From positions 4,141,001-4,205,000 of the forward strand of contig NZ_CP083451.1 in the NCBI RefSeq assembly GCF_020080045.1: a DNA stretch of 64,000 nucleotides, in the 5' to 3' direction. The DNA is from Comamonas odontotermitis (GTDB taxonomy: Bacteria > Pseudomonadota > Gammaproteobacteria > Burkholderiales > Burkholderiaceae_C). The position numbers and the translations under genes were made by a program. Below the pieces are notes generated by a model. The model saw only the letters and a program-made list of their open reading frames with translations. It was not told the DNA's origin and ran no database searches. This document shows, piece by piece, positions 54,046-63,057 of the stretch (position 1 is its first letter; every line of letters begins with the position of its first letter).

Positions 54046-54576
54046 TCAGCGCTTGATCTTGGCGAGCGGATGGTCGGCCGGGTAGGTCGGCGTGATCGGT
54101 TTCTTGGCGCCCAGCATCACGCACATCAGCGCGTCTTCGTCGCCAATGTTGATCTCTTCGCGGTACACACCCGGGGGCACCGAGATCACGTCGCGGTCGG
54201 TCATCACGGTCTCGAAGCGCTCGCCCTCGGGCGTGGTCAGCACCACCTTGAGCTTGCCGCGCATCAGGAAGAACACCTCTTCCACATCCACATGGATATG
54301 CGGCGGGCCTTCATTGCCAGCGGGGATCACCATCGTGGAGAAGGTGAAGTGCTCGGAGGGGATGGTGTTGCTGTCGGAGGCAACACCGGTGCCGCCAGTG
54401 CCGATGTAGCGCATCTGGCCACGGCGGTATTTGGGGTCGAAGTCGGCCTGGAACTTCAGCGCGTCGAAATCGTACTTGCGGGTGGAAAAGCGCGCGATGC
54501 GCGTCTCCATCCAGTCCTTGAGGCTTGCGCCTGCGGGACGATCCCAGGTGCGGGGAATATTCTGCTGTTCGCTCAT
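54046..54576 (-). CDS. cupin domain-containing protein
   Basis: A 176-residue single-cupin protein. Metal-binding motif 1 is PPHIHVDVEEVFFLMRG (His, His, Glu) and motif 2 sits around PPGVYREEIN, where the usual histidine is not obvious. Related small cupins are isomerases, dioxygenases or substrate-stabilising proteins. It sits between the upstream SDR (16 bp) and the hydrolase (18 bp). Role unknown. Confidence 0.85.
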   Translation of the reverse strand: MSEQQNIPRTWDRPAGASLKDWMETRIARFSTRKYDFDALKFQADFDPKYRRGQMRYIGTGGTGVASDSNTIPSEHFTFSTMVIPAGNEGPPHIHVDVEEVFFLMRGKLKVVLTTPEGERFETVMTDRDVISVPPGVYREEINIGDEDALMCVMLGAKKPITPTYPADHPLAKIKR

Positions 54577-54592
54577 GGTTCGCTCCTTGCGG

Positions 54593-55369
54593 TTAATTCA
54601 TGACAAAGCCGCCATTGACGGCAAGAACCTGGCCCGTGACGAAGCGCGCCCCGTCCGACATGGCGTAGACCACAGCGCCCGCCACGTCCTCGGGCATCTG
54701 CTCACGCTGCAGTGCGCGTTGGTCGATGTAGAGCCGGTGGCGCGCCTCGGGCACGTACTGCGTGGCCTCCACCAGCACCAAGCCCGGCGCTACCGCATTG
54801 ACCGTGATGCCATCGGCGCCCATCTCGCGCGCCATGGCATGCGTCATCGCAATCACTGCCCCCTTGCTGGCCACGTAGGCCATCAGGTTGGGCGCGCCCC
54901 ACAACGCGGTGTCAGAGGCCAGATGCACAACAGCGCCACGGCCGCTTTCACGCAACGCGGGGCGGCAGGCGCGGGTCATCAGCCAGGTGCCGCGCACATT
55001 CACATCCATTACCTGGTCCCACTTGGCCAGTTCAATGTCGTCCATGCCCTTGCCGCCGGAATCGGTCACTGCCGCGTTGTTGACCAGGCCGTCCAGCCCG
55101 CCCAGTTCGCGCACCGCCTGCTCCGCGCATTGCTGCACCGAAGCTGGATCGGAGACATCGACGCGAATGCCAATGGCAGAAAAGCCACGCCCCTGCAGCG
55201 CAGCCACCGATTGCGGCAGCAGGTCTGCACGCAGATCGGCCAGCGCCACATGGGCGCCGTGCTCGCACAAGGCCTGTGCAAAAGCAAAGCCCAGGCCACG
55301 CGCGGCACCGGTCACCAGAATGCGACGGCCTTGCAATTGGCCAATTTGCGGCATGGGTGTGAGGTTCAT
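54593..55369 (-). CDS. SDR family oxidoreductase, first gene of the catabolic operon
   Basis: A 258-residue classical SDR with TGAARGLG (cofactor), NNAAVTD, active-site Ser in LASDTAL and the standard Y-x-x-x-K in AYVASKGA. Likely a dehydrogenase for a cyclic diol or side-chain alcohol. ATG 55369 has AGGTGA eight bases upstream; a GTG at 55381 is also in frame. Upstream, 55370-55615 should hold the operon promoter; a CCCTAGG-containing motif sits at 55455-55465. Confidence 0.9.
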   Translation of the reverse strand: MNLTPMPQIGQLQGRRILVTGAARGLGFAFAQALCEHGAHVALADLRADLLPQSVAALQGRGFSAIGIRVDVSDPASVQQCAEQAVRELGGLDGLVNNAAVTDSGGKGMDDIELAKWDQVMDVNVRGTWLMTRACRPALRESGRGAVVHLASDTALWGAPNLMAYVASKGAVIAMTHAMAREMGADGITVNAVAPGLVLVEATQYVPEARHRLYIDQRALQREQMPEDVAGAVVYAMSDGARFVTGQVLAVNGGFVMN

Positions 55370-55615
55370 GATTCGTTTCACCTAAGAAACAATGATTAAT
55401 TCCTGAAACAACGCAAGTGTAGCGATCACTCCAGGGGGGTAACACAGAGGGGAAACCCTAGGAAATGGGCTCAATGGAGCGGAAAATGACGCGGAGCCTG
55501 GCCTCGTCGAATGCGGTAATGGCGATAGAAATCAGCCCGCAGACCGCACTGCGTATGCGCGATCCGCTATCGAATCAGGGTGATATGTCCGGGGCGCGCT
55601 GCCACCGGTCACCCA

Positions 55616-56845
55616 TCAGGCCTGTTTGGGGCGAAGACACCACAGTGCCGTGGCAGCGGTGCTGGCAGCGGCCACCAGCACCCACAGCGCGCCCAGGTGC
55701 CAGCGCTCCAGCGCAAGGCCAAAGAGGAAAGGCGCGCTGGCTTGCGCCATGCGCGCTGGCACCATCAGCAAGCCTTGCCGCTGCCCATAGCCCTGCGCGC
55801 CGAACATGGCGAGCGGCAGGGTGCCGATGACCACCGTCATGATGCCGTTGCCCAGACCGAAGGCCACGGCATAGCCCCAGCCGCCAGCAGCTCCAAACCC
55901 CACCAGCACCAAGGCTGCCAGCGGGTAGCCCATGACCGCGATCCGCGCCGACCACAGCGGGTGCGCGCGGCGCAGGAATGCATAGTCGGCAATGCGGCCC
56001 GCCACCTGCGCAGGCCCCACCAGCGCCGCAGCCGCGACGGCAGCCGTGGCGGTGGCGCCGCTCACGGCCAGCAGGCGCGGCAGGTGCGACATCATGGAAG
56101 TGCCGATGAACCACACGGAGGCAAATGTCAGCGCCAGCAGCGCCAGCGTGCCCAACTGGCCGCGCAGGGTCACCGATGGCGGCGGGCCGGAGGCCCTGGT
56201 GGCGTCATCCAACGCAGGCGCGGGCTCTATCGCCTGCCGGGGCTGGGCGCGCGGCAGCGTGGCATGCAGCGGCAACAGCACCAGCAACTGCACGCAGGCC
56301 CAGACCAGGCAGGCATCGCGCCACCCTACGGACTGCAACAGCCAGGTAGTGATGGGCCAGCTCACGGTGCTGGCAAAGCCGCCGAACAAGGTGATGCCCA
56401 CAATCACACCGCGCGCTTCCTTACCGTAGAGGCGCACGGCAGTGGCAAACGCAGCCTCGTACAAGCCGGCACCCATGGCCAGCCCCAGCAGCAGCCAGGC
56501 GGCAAACAACTGGCCCGCCGTCTGCACACGGGACAGCAGCACCAGGCCCAGTGCGAACAGCACATTGGTCGCCATCAGCACTGGGCGCCCGCCCCAGCGG
56601 TCGATGAGCCGCCCCGCCACCGGGCCGGTGAAGGCCATCACCAGCAGCGCCAGCGAAAACGCCGCAAAGACATGGGATGCCGGCACGCCCAGGCTCCCGC
56701 CCATGGCGCCCGCGAGGATGGCCGGCAGGTAGAAGGCCGAACCCCACGACAGCATCTGCCCCACGCCCAGCTTGCAGGTGGTCAGCACCGGCCGCTCGGC
56801 ACCGGGATTCGGCGAAGAAAGGGACATTGTCGGCATGGGGTTCAT
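55616..56845 (-). CDS. MFS transporter
   Basis: A 409-residue, 12-span major facilitator; loop 2-3 reads GRLIDRWGGRPVLM. The NhaK/YcaD-like family cannot be assigned. It is separated from the catabolic operon by 246 bp with no terminator visible, so co-expression is not excluded; substrate unknown. Start near 56845 has several in-frame Met; the M at residue 7 is also reasonable. Confidence 0.85.
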   Translation of the reverse strand: MNPMPTMSLSSPNPGAERPVLTTCKLGVGQMLSWGSAFYLPAILAGAMGGSLGVPASHVFAAFSLALLVMAFTGPVAGRLIDRWGGRPVLMATNVLFALGLVLLSRVQTAGQLFAAWLLLGLAMGAGLYEAAFATAVRLYGKEARGVIVGITLFGGFASTVSWPITTWLLQSVGWRDACLVWACVQLLVLLPLHATLPRAQPRQAIEPAPALDDATRASGPPPSVTLRGQLGTLALLALTFASVWFIGTSMMSHLPRLLAVSGATATAAVAAAALVGPAQVAGRIADYAFLRRAHPLWSARIAVMGYPLAALVLVGFGAAGGWGYAVAFGLGNGIMTVVIGTLPLAMFGAQGYGQRQGLLMVPARMAQASAPFLFGLALERWHLGALWVLVAAASTAATALWCLRPKQA

Positions 56846-56913
56846 CAGACCAGCGCGCCATTGTGCTGGGCATGCCTGCCGCGCACAGTCACCCTGGCAA
56901 CCGGGCCACGCGT

Positions 56914-57672
56914 TCAGGCCACGGGCAGACTCTGCAGAAGACTGCCCATGATGCGTTGCGCGTAGCGGCTCGATAGGGTGCTGATGAAACGAGGAAAATC
57001 CATGTGCGCGCTGTCGTCGGCGCGATCGGAGATGCTGCGCATGGCGGCGAACGGCACGGCGTGATCGGCGCAGACCTGGGCCACAGCAGCGCCTTCCATT
57101 TCCACCGCCAAGGCCTCCAGCCCTGCAGCCCGCAAACTGCCTTGCAAGACATGCACTTCGGCGGCACTGCTGACAAATCGGTCGCCGCTGACGATCAGGC
57201 CCTCATGCATGCGCGGAGCGGGAAGGCCCAGTTCGGCAGTCCACGCGGCGGCATCGCCCTCCACACAGCGCTGCACAGCCCGGGCCAGTCGCGCACTCCA
57301 TACGGCATCGCAGTCAAAGCGCGCCCGGCCATAGCCTGGCGCCTCGTAGCGCGGGAAGATCGGCGAGGCGTCCATGTCGTGCTGCGCATAGCTGCTGGCC
57401 ACGACCACGTCGCCCACCTGCACGCCTTCGCCCAGACCGCCGGCCACGCCGGTAAACACGATGGCCCGCACGCCAAAGCGTTCGATCAGGGTGGCAGCCG
57501 TGCTGGCCGCAGCCACCTTGCCAATGCCCGAGAGCGCCAGCACCACGGCATGGCCATGCAGCTTGCCATGCGTATAGCGGCGGCTGGCATGGTCGGTGAT
57601 GGACGAGTCTGTCAACAGGTTGGCAATGCCTGCCTGCTCTTGCGGCAGGGCGCTGAGGATGGCGATGGTCAC
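56914..57672 (-). CDS. mtnN: 5'-methylthioadenosine/S-adenosylhomocysteine nucleosidase
   Basis: About 252 residues. Hydrolyses MTA and SAH to adenine plus the thioribose, recycling methionine and feeding AI-2-type metabolism. Motifs: ILSALPQEQAGI (E. coli GAMEEEV position), FTGVAGGLGEGVQVGDVVVAS, VEMEGAAVAQV and RSISDRADD. Start is ambiguous: GTG 57672 fits the family N-terminus; TTG 57693 is the alternative. No ribosome site is strong at either. The fadD terminator lies just upstream. Confidence 0.88.
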   Translation of the reverse strand: MTIAILSALPQEQAGIANLLTDSSITDHASRRYTHGKLHGHAVVLALSGIGKVAAASTAATLIERFGVRAIVFTGVAGGLGEGVQVGDVVVASSYAQHDMDASPIFPRYEAPGYGRARFDCDAVWSARLARAVQRCVEGDAAAWTAELGLPAPRMHEGLIVSGDRFVSSAAEVHVLQGSLRAAGLEALAVEMEGAAVAQVCADHAVPFAAMRSISDRADDSAHMDFPRFISTLSSRYAQRIMGSLLQSLPVA

Positions 57673-57691
57673 GTCAGGGTGTGGAATCGGC

Positions 57692-57728
57692 AAAAAACAA
57701 GCGGAGATTGTCGCCGCAATCTCCGCTT
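57692..57728 (-). terminator. intrinsic terminator of fadD
   Basis: On the minus strand AAGCGGAGATTG pairs with CAATCTCCGCTT over a 6-base loop, then GTTTTTT. It overlaps the upstream region of mtnN, so mtnN needs its own promoter downstream of it. Confidence 0.85.
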
Positions 57729-57761
57729 TGCCATTGGCCTTGCTCGCTTGAACCCGGGGCC

Positions 57762-59450
57762 TTAGGCCTTGGTGGCTTCGTCGCGCAGTTCGCGGCGCAG
57801 TATCTTGCCCACAGGGGTCTTGGGCAGGGCATCGCGAAAATCGATGTACTTGGGCCGTTTGTAGCCGGTCAACCGCTCGGCGCAGAAGGCACGCAGTTGC
57901 GCCTCGGTCAAGTCAGGCGACTTGCGCACCACCACCAGCTTGATGGCCTCGCCCGTCTTCTCGTCCGGCACGCCCACCGCCGCGCATTCGGCCACGCCCG
58001 GGCAGGCTGCGGCAACATCTTCCACCTCGTTCGGGTAGACGTTGAAGCCGCTCACCAGCACCATGTCCTTCTTGCGATCCACGATGCGGAACATGCCATC
58101 GGCCTCCATGATGCCGATGTCGCCGCTGCGAAAGAAACCGTCTTCGGTCATGGCTTTGGCGGTCTCGTCCGGGCGCTGCCAGTATCCGGCCATCACCTGG
58201 GGGCCACGAATGCAGACTTCACCCCGCTCGCCCTGGGCCACCGGATAGCCCAGGTCATCCAGAATCGCCAGATCGGTGCCCGGCATCGGGTAGCCGATGG
58301 AGCCCGACGATTCCTTGCCGGTACCAACGATGTTGCAACTGGCCACGGGGCTGGTTTCCGACAGGCCGTAGCCTTCGACAATCGGCTGGCCGGTGCGCTG
58401 CAGCCAGCGCTCGGCCACGGCATGCTGCACAGCGGCGCCGCCACCCACCACCACACGCAGGTTCTTCCAGTTCACCTTGTCGAAATCGGGGTGGTTCATC
58501 AGTCCGTTGAACAGGGTGTTGACGGCTGGCAAGGTATGGAATTCATACTTGCCCAGCTCGCCCAGCACCGCCTTCATGTCGCGCGGATTGGGAATCAGCA
58601 GCACCTGGTGGCCCAGGCGCATCGACAGCAGAAAGCAGACCGTGAACGCGAAGATATGGTAGAGCGGCAGCGCGCATACACACAGCGGCTGCTCGCCCGC
58701 AGGGATGGTCTTGAGCGCAGGACCATACCAGGCCTGCACCTGCATGACATTGGAGCCCAGGTTGCGGTGCAGCAGCACGGCGCCCTTGGCCACGCCGGTG
58801 GTGCCTCCGGTGTACTGCAGTGCAGCGATGTCGTCCGCACCCACATCCACGGGCGAGAACTGGTGGCGTTCGCCTTCGCGCAGCGCATCATTGAAGGCAA
58901 TGCTGCGATCGATCTGGAACGGCGGCACCAGTTTCTTGCTGTGGCGCACCACCCAGTTGACGATATTGCCTTTGAGAAACCCCAGCATATCGCCCATGCT
59001 GCAGACAATGACCTTGTCGAGCTGGCGGTGGGCCGGGCAGTTCTGCACCGTGGCGCCAAAGTTCTCCAGCACGATCATCAGCTTGGCGCCGCTGTCCTTG
59101 AGCTGGTGGTCCAGCTCGGACGAGGTGTAGAGCGGATTGACATTGACCACAACCAGCCCGGCGCGCAATACCGCCGCCACAGCCACCGCATACTGCGGCA
59201 CATTGGGCATCATCAGTGCCACCCGGTCGCCCTTGACCAATGACAAGGTCTGCAGATAGGCCGCCAGCGCCGTACTGTATTGGTCGAGCTGGCGGTAGCT
59301 GAAGGTCGCCCCCATGAGATGCAGCGCCGTGCGGTCTGCGTATTGGATGAATGCCTGGTTCAGCAATTGCACCAGGGTGGGCACATGGTCCCGGTCAATG
59401 TCCTTTGGCATTTCGGCCGGATAGGCCGCCAGCCAGGGGCGTTCTGTCAT
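57762..59450 (-). CDS. fadD: long-chain fatty acid-CoA ligase
   Basis: A 562-residue AMP-forming acyl-CoA ligase that activates fatty acids. A3 motif YTGGTTGVAKGA (about residue 210), EGYGLSETSPVA, and DRKKDMVLVSGFNVYP near the C-terminus, with the final Lys in PKTPVGKILRREL. ATG 59450 has AGGAGA seven bases upstream. The IS element ends 118 bp upstream and may have displaced native promoter elements. Confidence 0.93.
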   Translation of the reverse strand: MTERPWLAAYPAEMPKDIDRDHVPTLVQLLNQAFIQYADRTALHLMGATFSYRQLDQYSTALAAYLQTLSLVKGDRVALMMPNVPQYAVAVAAVLRAGLVVVNVNPLYTSSELDHQLKDSGAKLMIVLENFGATVQNCPAHRQLDKVIVCSMGDMLGFLKGNIVNWVVRHSKKLVPPFQIDRSIAFNDALREGERHQFSPVDVGADDIAALQYTGGTTGVAKGAVLLHRNLGSNVMQVQAWYGPALKTIPAGEQPLCVCALPLYHIFAFTVCFLLSMRLGHQVLLIPNPRDMKAVLGELGKYEFHTLPAVNTLFNGLMNHPDFDKVNWKNLRVVVGGGAAVQHAVAERWLQRTGQPIVEGYGLSETSPVASCNIVGTGKESSGSIGYPMPGTDLAILDDLGYPVAQGERGEVCIRGPQVMAGYWQRPDETAKAMTEDGFFRSGDIGIMEADGMFRIVDRKKDMVLVSGFNVYPNEVEDVAAACPGVAECAAVGVPDEKTGEAIKLVVVRKSPDLTEAQLRAFCAERLTGYKRPKYIDFRDALPKTPVGKILRRELRDEATKA

Positions 59451-59559
59451 GCACAAGTCTCCTGCGGATGCGGTTTCCCCACACCGTTTTTGAATGGTAT
59501 CGGCCCTATTGTGCGGAGTTTGCAGCGCCTGCGGGTCTGGATATACCCTGAATCAGACG

Positions 59560-59567
59560 AAAAAAAA
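59560..59567. repeat. left target-site duplication of the IS1595-type element
   Basis: Eight A residues directly before the left inverted repeat; eight A residues also follow the right end at 60625-60632. IS1595 elements generate 8 bp duplications. Confidence 0.75.
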
Positions 59568-60624
59568 GGCTATGTCTCCGTTAAGTGTTGAACTCTGCAG
59601 GCTTGCGCCCGGTCTAATTAACATCCATGTAGGACCGTTTGGAGACTTCAATGGACTCACGCACCTTCGGATGGCTGCTCACTCGATTGCAGCACCTCAC
59701 GCCCGAGCAACGCATGGCGATTGAGCGCGCGCTGCATCAGCAGTGCGGCCCTGAGCAAGCGCACGAGATCATCCAGTCTCGTCTGGAGGGCGACGCCCAT
59801 CAATGTCCGCACTGCGCGGGCACCGAACTGTACCGCCATGGTCAGGCGCACGGCTTGCCGCGCTACCGTTGTGTGGCTTGCGGCAAGACCTTCAATGCAC
59901 TGACGGGTACGCCCTTGGCACGCTTGAGACTCAAATCCAAGTGGCTGGACTATCTGCAATGCATGCTCCAATCCCAGACCATCCGGCAGGCGGCGCGCAC
60001 CACCGGTGTGCATCGCAATACCAGCTTTCGCTGGCGTCACCGCTTCCTGCAATGGCTCAAGGATGACCGCCCCGCCCACCTGAGCGGTATTACCGAGGTC
60101 GATGAGACGTATCTGCTCGAATCCCACAAGGGGGAGCGCTCGTTGAGGAGAGCCGCTCGCAGGCGCGGTGGATCGGCGAGCAAGCGGGGGCTGTCCAAGG
60201 AGCACGTGTGCGTGCTGATCGCACGTGATCGCATGGGTCAAACGCTGGATTTTGTGACTGGCAATGGCTCGGTGAGCAAGGCACAGTTGCGTGAACATCT
60301 GCAGCCGGTGCTCTATGAGGACGCACTGCTGGTTAGCGACTCCAATGCGGCGTATCGCTACTTCGCGGCAGACGCCAGCATCACGCATGAAGCGGTCAAC
60401 CTGTCCGCAGGGGTTCGCACCAGGGGCGCATTCCATGTGCAGAACGTCAATGCGTATCACAGCCGCCTGCGCCAATGGCTCTACAGATTCCACGGTGTGG
60501 CCACCCGTTATCTGCCCAACTACCTGGGCTGGCGCCGCGCACTGGACGCCCATCGCCTGTCAACCCCGCAAGCCATGCTCCTCGCGGCTATCGGCGTTTT
60601 TCCACACTCAACGGAGACATAGCC
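59568..60624 (+). mobile_element. complete IS1595 family insertion sequence (1057 bp)
   Basis: Bounded by inverted repeats: GGCTATGTCTCCGTTAAGTG at 59568 and the complement of GGCTATGTCTCCGTTGAGTG ending at 60624, each continuing four bases with one more mismatch. It contains a single transposase gene and is flanked by 8 bp poly-A duplications. It sits in the A-run of a bidirectional-looking terminator between fadD and a lipoprotein gene. Intact ends and an open transposase suggest a recent, possibly active copy. Confidence 0.9.
59651..60622 (+). CDS. IS1595 family transposase (ISXO2-like)
   Basis: A 323-residue transposase. An N-terminal zinc ribbon (CPHC ... YRCVACGKTF, about residues 51-84), an HTH (TIRQAARTTGVHRNTSFRW), then the ISXO2-type catalytic domain with D in TEVDETYLL, D in LVSDSNAAYR and the N-x-x-H end region (NVNAYHSRLRQW). 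GGAGA lies upstream of the ATG. The stop overlaps the right inverted repeat. Confidence 0.92.
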   Translation: MDSRTFGWLLTRLQHLTPEQRMAIERALHQQCGPEQAHEIIQSRLEGDAHQCPHCAGTELYRHGQAHGLPRYRCVACGKTFNALTGTPLARLRLKSKWLDYLQCMLQSQTIRQAARTTGVHRNTSFRWRHRFLQWLKDDRPAHLSGITEVDETYLLESHKGERSLRRAARRRGGSASKRGLSKEHVCVLIARDRMGQTLDFVTGNGSVSKAQLREHLQPVLYEDALLVSDSNAAYRYFAADASITHEAVNLSAGVRTRGAFHVQNVNAYHSRLRQWLYRFHGVATRYLPNYLGWRRALDAHRLSTPQAMLLAAIGVFPHSTET

Positions 60625-60625
60625 A

Positions 60626-60660
60626 AAAAAAATGCCATGGTTTGCGCCATGGCATTTTTT
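60626..60660 (-). terminator. intrinsic terminator of the lipoprotein gene
   Basis: AAAAAATGCCATGG (60627-60640) pairs with CCATGGCATTTTTT (60647-60660). The IS has inserted into the outer A-run of this hairpin, but the stem is preserved. Confidence 0.88.
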
Positions 60661-60695
60661 GAAGCGGTGGGGCCACCCCTTGCGCCGCAACTGCG

Positions 60696-61535
60696 TTACG
60701 GCTTGGCTGGCGATTCACCCTCGGATGCAGGAGCATCCTTCTTGAACGTGTCCTTGCTGATCAGCACATCCGAATCCACGGTTCTGGTTTCGTAATAAGG
60801 CTTGGTGTCGATGTCGTAGGGGAACGGCGGCACGTTCATCACCCCATTGATATAACCCGTGCTTTGCCGCACGGACAGCGCCAGATCCTGCGACCAGTCC
60901 ACCAACGGACGGCCGGCAGCCAGAAAATCAACGCTGTTGCGTGTCTGCGGGCGTACCAGGCGATGGTCTGCCAGCACCTGCACCTCTACATAGCCGCCAT
61001 TGCTGGTGGTGTACTGGTAGGAGACATAGGACACCGGCCGGGCAAAGAAGATGCCAGCCGCCTCCAGGCGCGTGGCCATAGCCGGATCGTTTGCAGCCAG
61101 CCAGTCCGTGCTGTTGGCCGTCCGCTTGATGCGCAGGCAGTCCACACGGCCCACGTTCAGGCCTTGCGTGCGCTCCACCAGCACGCCCTTCTGCTTAGGG
61201 CAATCTTCGGTCCAGACCGTGTTGCGGTTGTCCAGGCTGTCCACATTGGAGCGCACCGACATCACCCCCACCAGCTCACCGAGCGTGGTGCGCATCTGCC
61301 AGAGCTTGGCGGTCAAGGGCTTGTCCTTGGACAGGTCTGCGGGCAGCACGTTCAGGACTTCGCTGTCCGTGCCCCAGTACTTCCATTGCAGGTCGGGGTT
61401 GCTGTCGAGCGACACCTGGGTGCGCCCCACCTGCGCTGTATTGGGCGACAGCGGTGCGCAGGCGGTCAACAGCACAACAGCAGCGCTGCAGGCCAGCAAG
61501 ACCATGGAAGGAGAGCGGACAGCGGAAAAAGGCAT
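60696..61535 (-). CDS. hypothetical lipoprotein
   Basis: A 279-residue predicted lipoprotein with lipobox VLLTACAP (Cys about 26). No recognisable domain. The mature part is polar, has a pair of cysteines (EDC, VDC) and ends in an acidic PAKP tail. Possibly an envelope stress or adhesion protein, but nothing supports a specific role. ATG 61535 was chosen for the signal peptide; the frame is open far upstream to 61787 without support. Confidence 0.75.
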   Translation of the reverse strand: MPFSAVRSPSMVLLACSAAVVLLTACAPLSPNTAQVGRTQVSLDSNPDLQWKYWGTDSEVLNVLPADLSKDKPLTAKLWQMRTTLGELVGVMSVRSNVDSLDNRNTVWTEDCPKQKGVLVERTQGLNVGRVDCLRIKRTANSTDWLAANDPAMATRLEAAGIFFARPVSYVSYQYTTSNGGYVEVQVLADHRLVRPQTRNSVDFLAAGRPLVDWSQDLALSVRQSTGYINGVMNVPPFPYDIDTKPYYETRTVDSDVLISKDTFKKDAPASEGESPAKP

Positions 61536-61723
61536 AGAACGGATCCAGAAGGCGGCGGCAGCCAAGGCACTGCCAAGCTCCGCATCATAGCAAGAGCGCC
61601 CCGAATTCTGACCGCCCCGCCCCGGGCGAATCTGGAGACATTGGCATGACATGTTTCCAGATGTATTCACCCCGCATCTGCGCCAGCCCAATGCCAGCGC
61701 CAGGCACCGGGCTGCAGCGGTTT

Positions 61724-62968
61724 TCAGTCCTCGCGGCAGACGTCTGGCAGGTAGCGCTCTGCCTTGCCTTCCGCCACGCAGTGCCATTGCACCTTGCCGT
61801 CATCATCGACCGATGGCGTCATGCCCAGGCGGCCAAAGCGGGTGATGGCCGTGAGCGACATGTCGCTGCTGTCATAGCTGAGGCTGGCGGCCAGTTGCGC
61901 AGGCACTGCTGCTTCTGCCAAGGTGTCGGGCACTTCTTCCTTTTGCTCGTAGTAGCGTGCCAGTGCATTGCGCGCCTGCTCGGCCTGGTTCCACTCCTTG
62001 CTGAAGGCTTCCTTGCCTTTCTTCTCCTGCATGCCCTGCATCAGCATGTCGGTCAGGCCGCCACCAGCGCCGCCCATGGCACCCGCGCCTTTCATGGCCG
62101 GAACGGCAATGGCAGCCAGGATGCCAACAATGGCCACCACGATGATGATGCCGGCAAATGCGCCGCCAGCACGCCCACCATATGGAACGAACAGCGCAAA
62201 AAGATAGCTGAACCAGTTACGGCCCGGCATCTTGGTGCCCGGGCTGATCATGCGCGCCACGCGCTTGGTGAGCCAGGGGTAGCCGCTCAGAAGCTCATGC
62301 AGGTCGGGAAGGAAGCCACGGTTTTTCATGGTCTGGCGCGCATACTGCACCAGATTGATGTTCTTCCACTTTTCGGCGCCAGCAGCCAGTACCGACAGCG
62401 CACGCGCCGCCGATTCGGGGTTGTCGCAGCAGGCACGGCCATGCATGTCGCAGGTGTATTCCTGCGCGCGCGAATAGGCGGCACCGATCAGCGGCAGCCA
62501 GAGCACCGGCATGCGCCAGAAGTGGCCGGTCAAGTGGCCCTGCTTGATGTGGCCCAGTTCGTGGCCAAAGTAGAAGTTGATGCCATCGGGCTGGCCGCGC
62601 ATCGCGTCCAGCGTGTCGGTAAGCACGATGACGAAGTTGCGGCCCAGAAAGCGCGTGGCAAATGCGTTCATGATGCCGTCGCCTTGCAGGATGTAGACCT
62701 CGGGCGGTTCCGTCATGCCCAGCTTCTTGCAGCACTGCAGGTACTGCAGGTACAGCTCGGGGAACTGCTCGTCCGACAGCCGCACGCCGGTGCCGCGCAG
62801 CCAGGCGATGAGGCCCGATTGCGCAAACAGGTAGAAGATGAAGCCGAACAGCAGGTAGATCAGCGCCGTGCCAAGGGTCGCGAGAATGATCACCAGCCAG
62901 GCAATCAAACCCAGCACCAGGGTGATCAGGCCCAGTGATTTCTCGCGCGGGTACACCAAGTCCGCCAT
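61724..62968 (-). CDS. M48 metalloprotease with pilin-like C-terminal region
   Basis: A 414-residue membrane protein. Two N-terminal membrane helices (13-35, 36-55), then an M48 peptidase domain with the zinc motif HELGH (136-140) and third ligand in QEYTCD (E170). After residue 265 follows a hydrophobic segment IIIVVAIVGILAAIAVP (274-290), the very pattern of a type IV pilin N-terminal helix, then an alpha-helical QARNALARYYEQ region and a disulphide-type ending WHC ... YLPDVC (398-412), as in PilA. No prepilin GF-T-L-x-E cleavage site is present. The function is probably proteolytic quality control in the membrane; the pilin-like part is inferred. Confidence 0.85.
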   Translation of the reverse strand: MADLVYPREKSLGLITLVLGLIAWLVIILATLGTALIYLLFGFIFYLFAQSGLIAWLRGTGVRLSDEQFPELYLQYLQCCKKLGMTEPPEVYILQGDGIMNAFATRFLGRNFVIVLTDTLDAMRGQPDGINFYFGHELGHIKQGHLTGHFWRMPVLWLPLIGAAYSRAQEYTCDMHGRACCDNPESAARALSVLAAGAEKWKNINLVQYARQTMKNRGFLPDLHELLSGYPWLTKRVARMISPGTKMPGRNWFSYLFALFVPYGGRAGGAFAGIIIVVAIVGILAAIAVPAMKGAGAMGGAGGGLTDMLMQGMQEKKGKEAFSKEWNQAEQARNALARYYEQKEEVPDTLAEAAVPAQLAASLSYDSSDMSLTAITRFGRLGMTPSVDDDGKVQWHCVAEGKAERYLPDVCRED

Positions 62969-63057
62969 ATGTGTCTCCTTTGTAAAGATGCGCCATCATG
63001 CATCAAGTTACAAAAGGTAGGATAAGGCGATGCAGCGGCGTTGCACCGCAACAACTG

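Noticed and set aside
57681..59243. 520-codon plus-strand frame opposite fadD
   Set aside because: fadD has all AMP-ligase motifs; the other frame has none.
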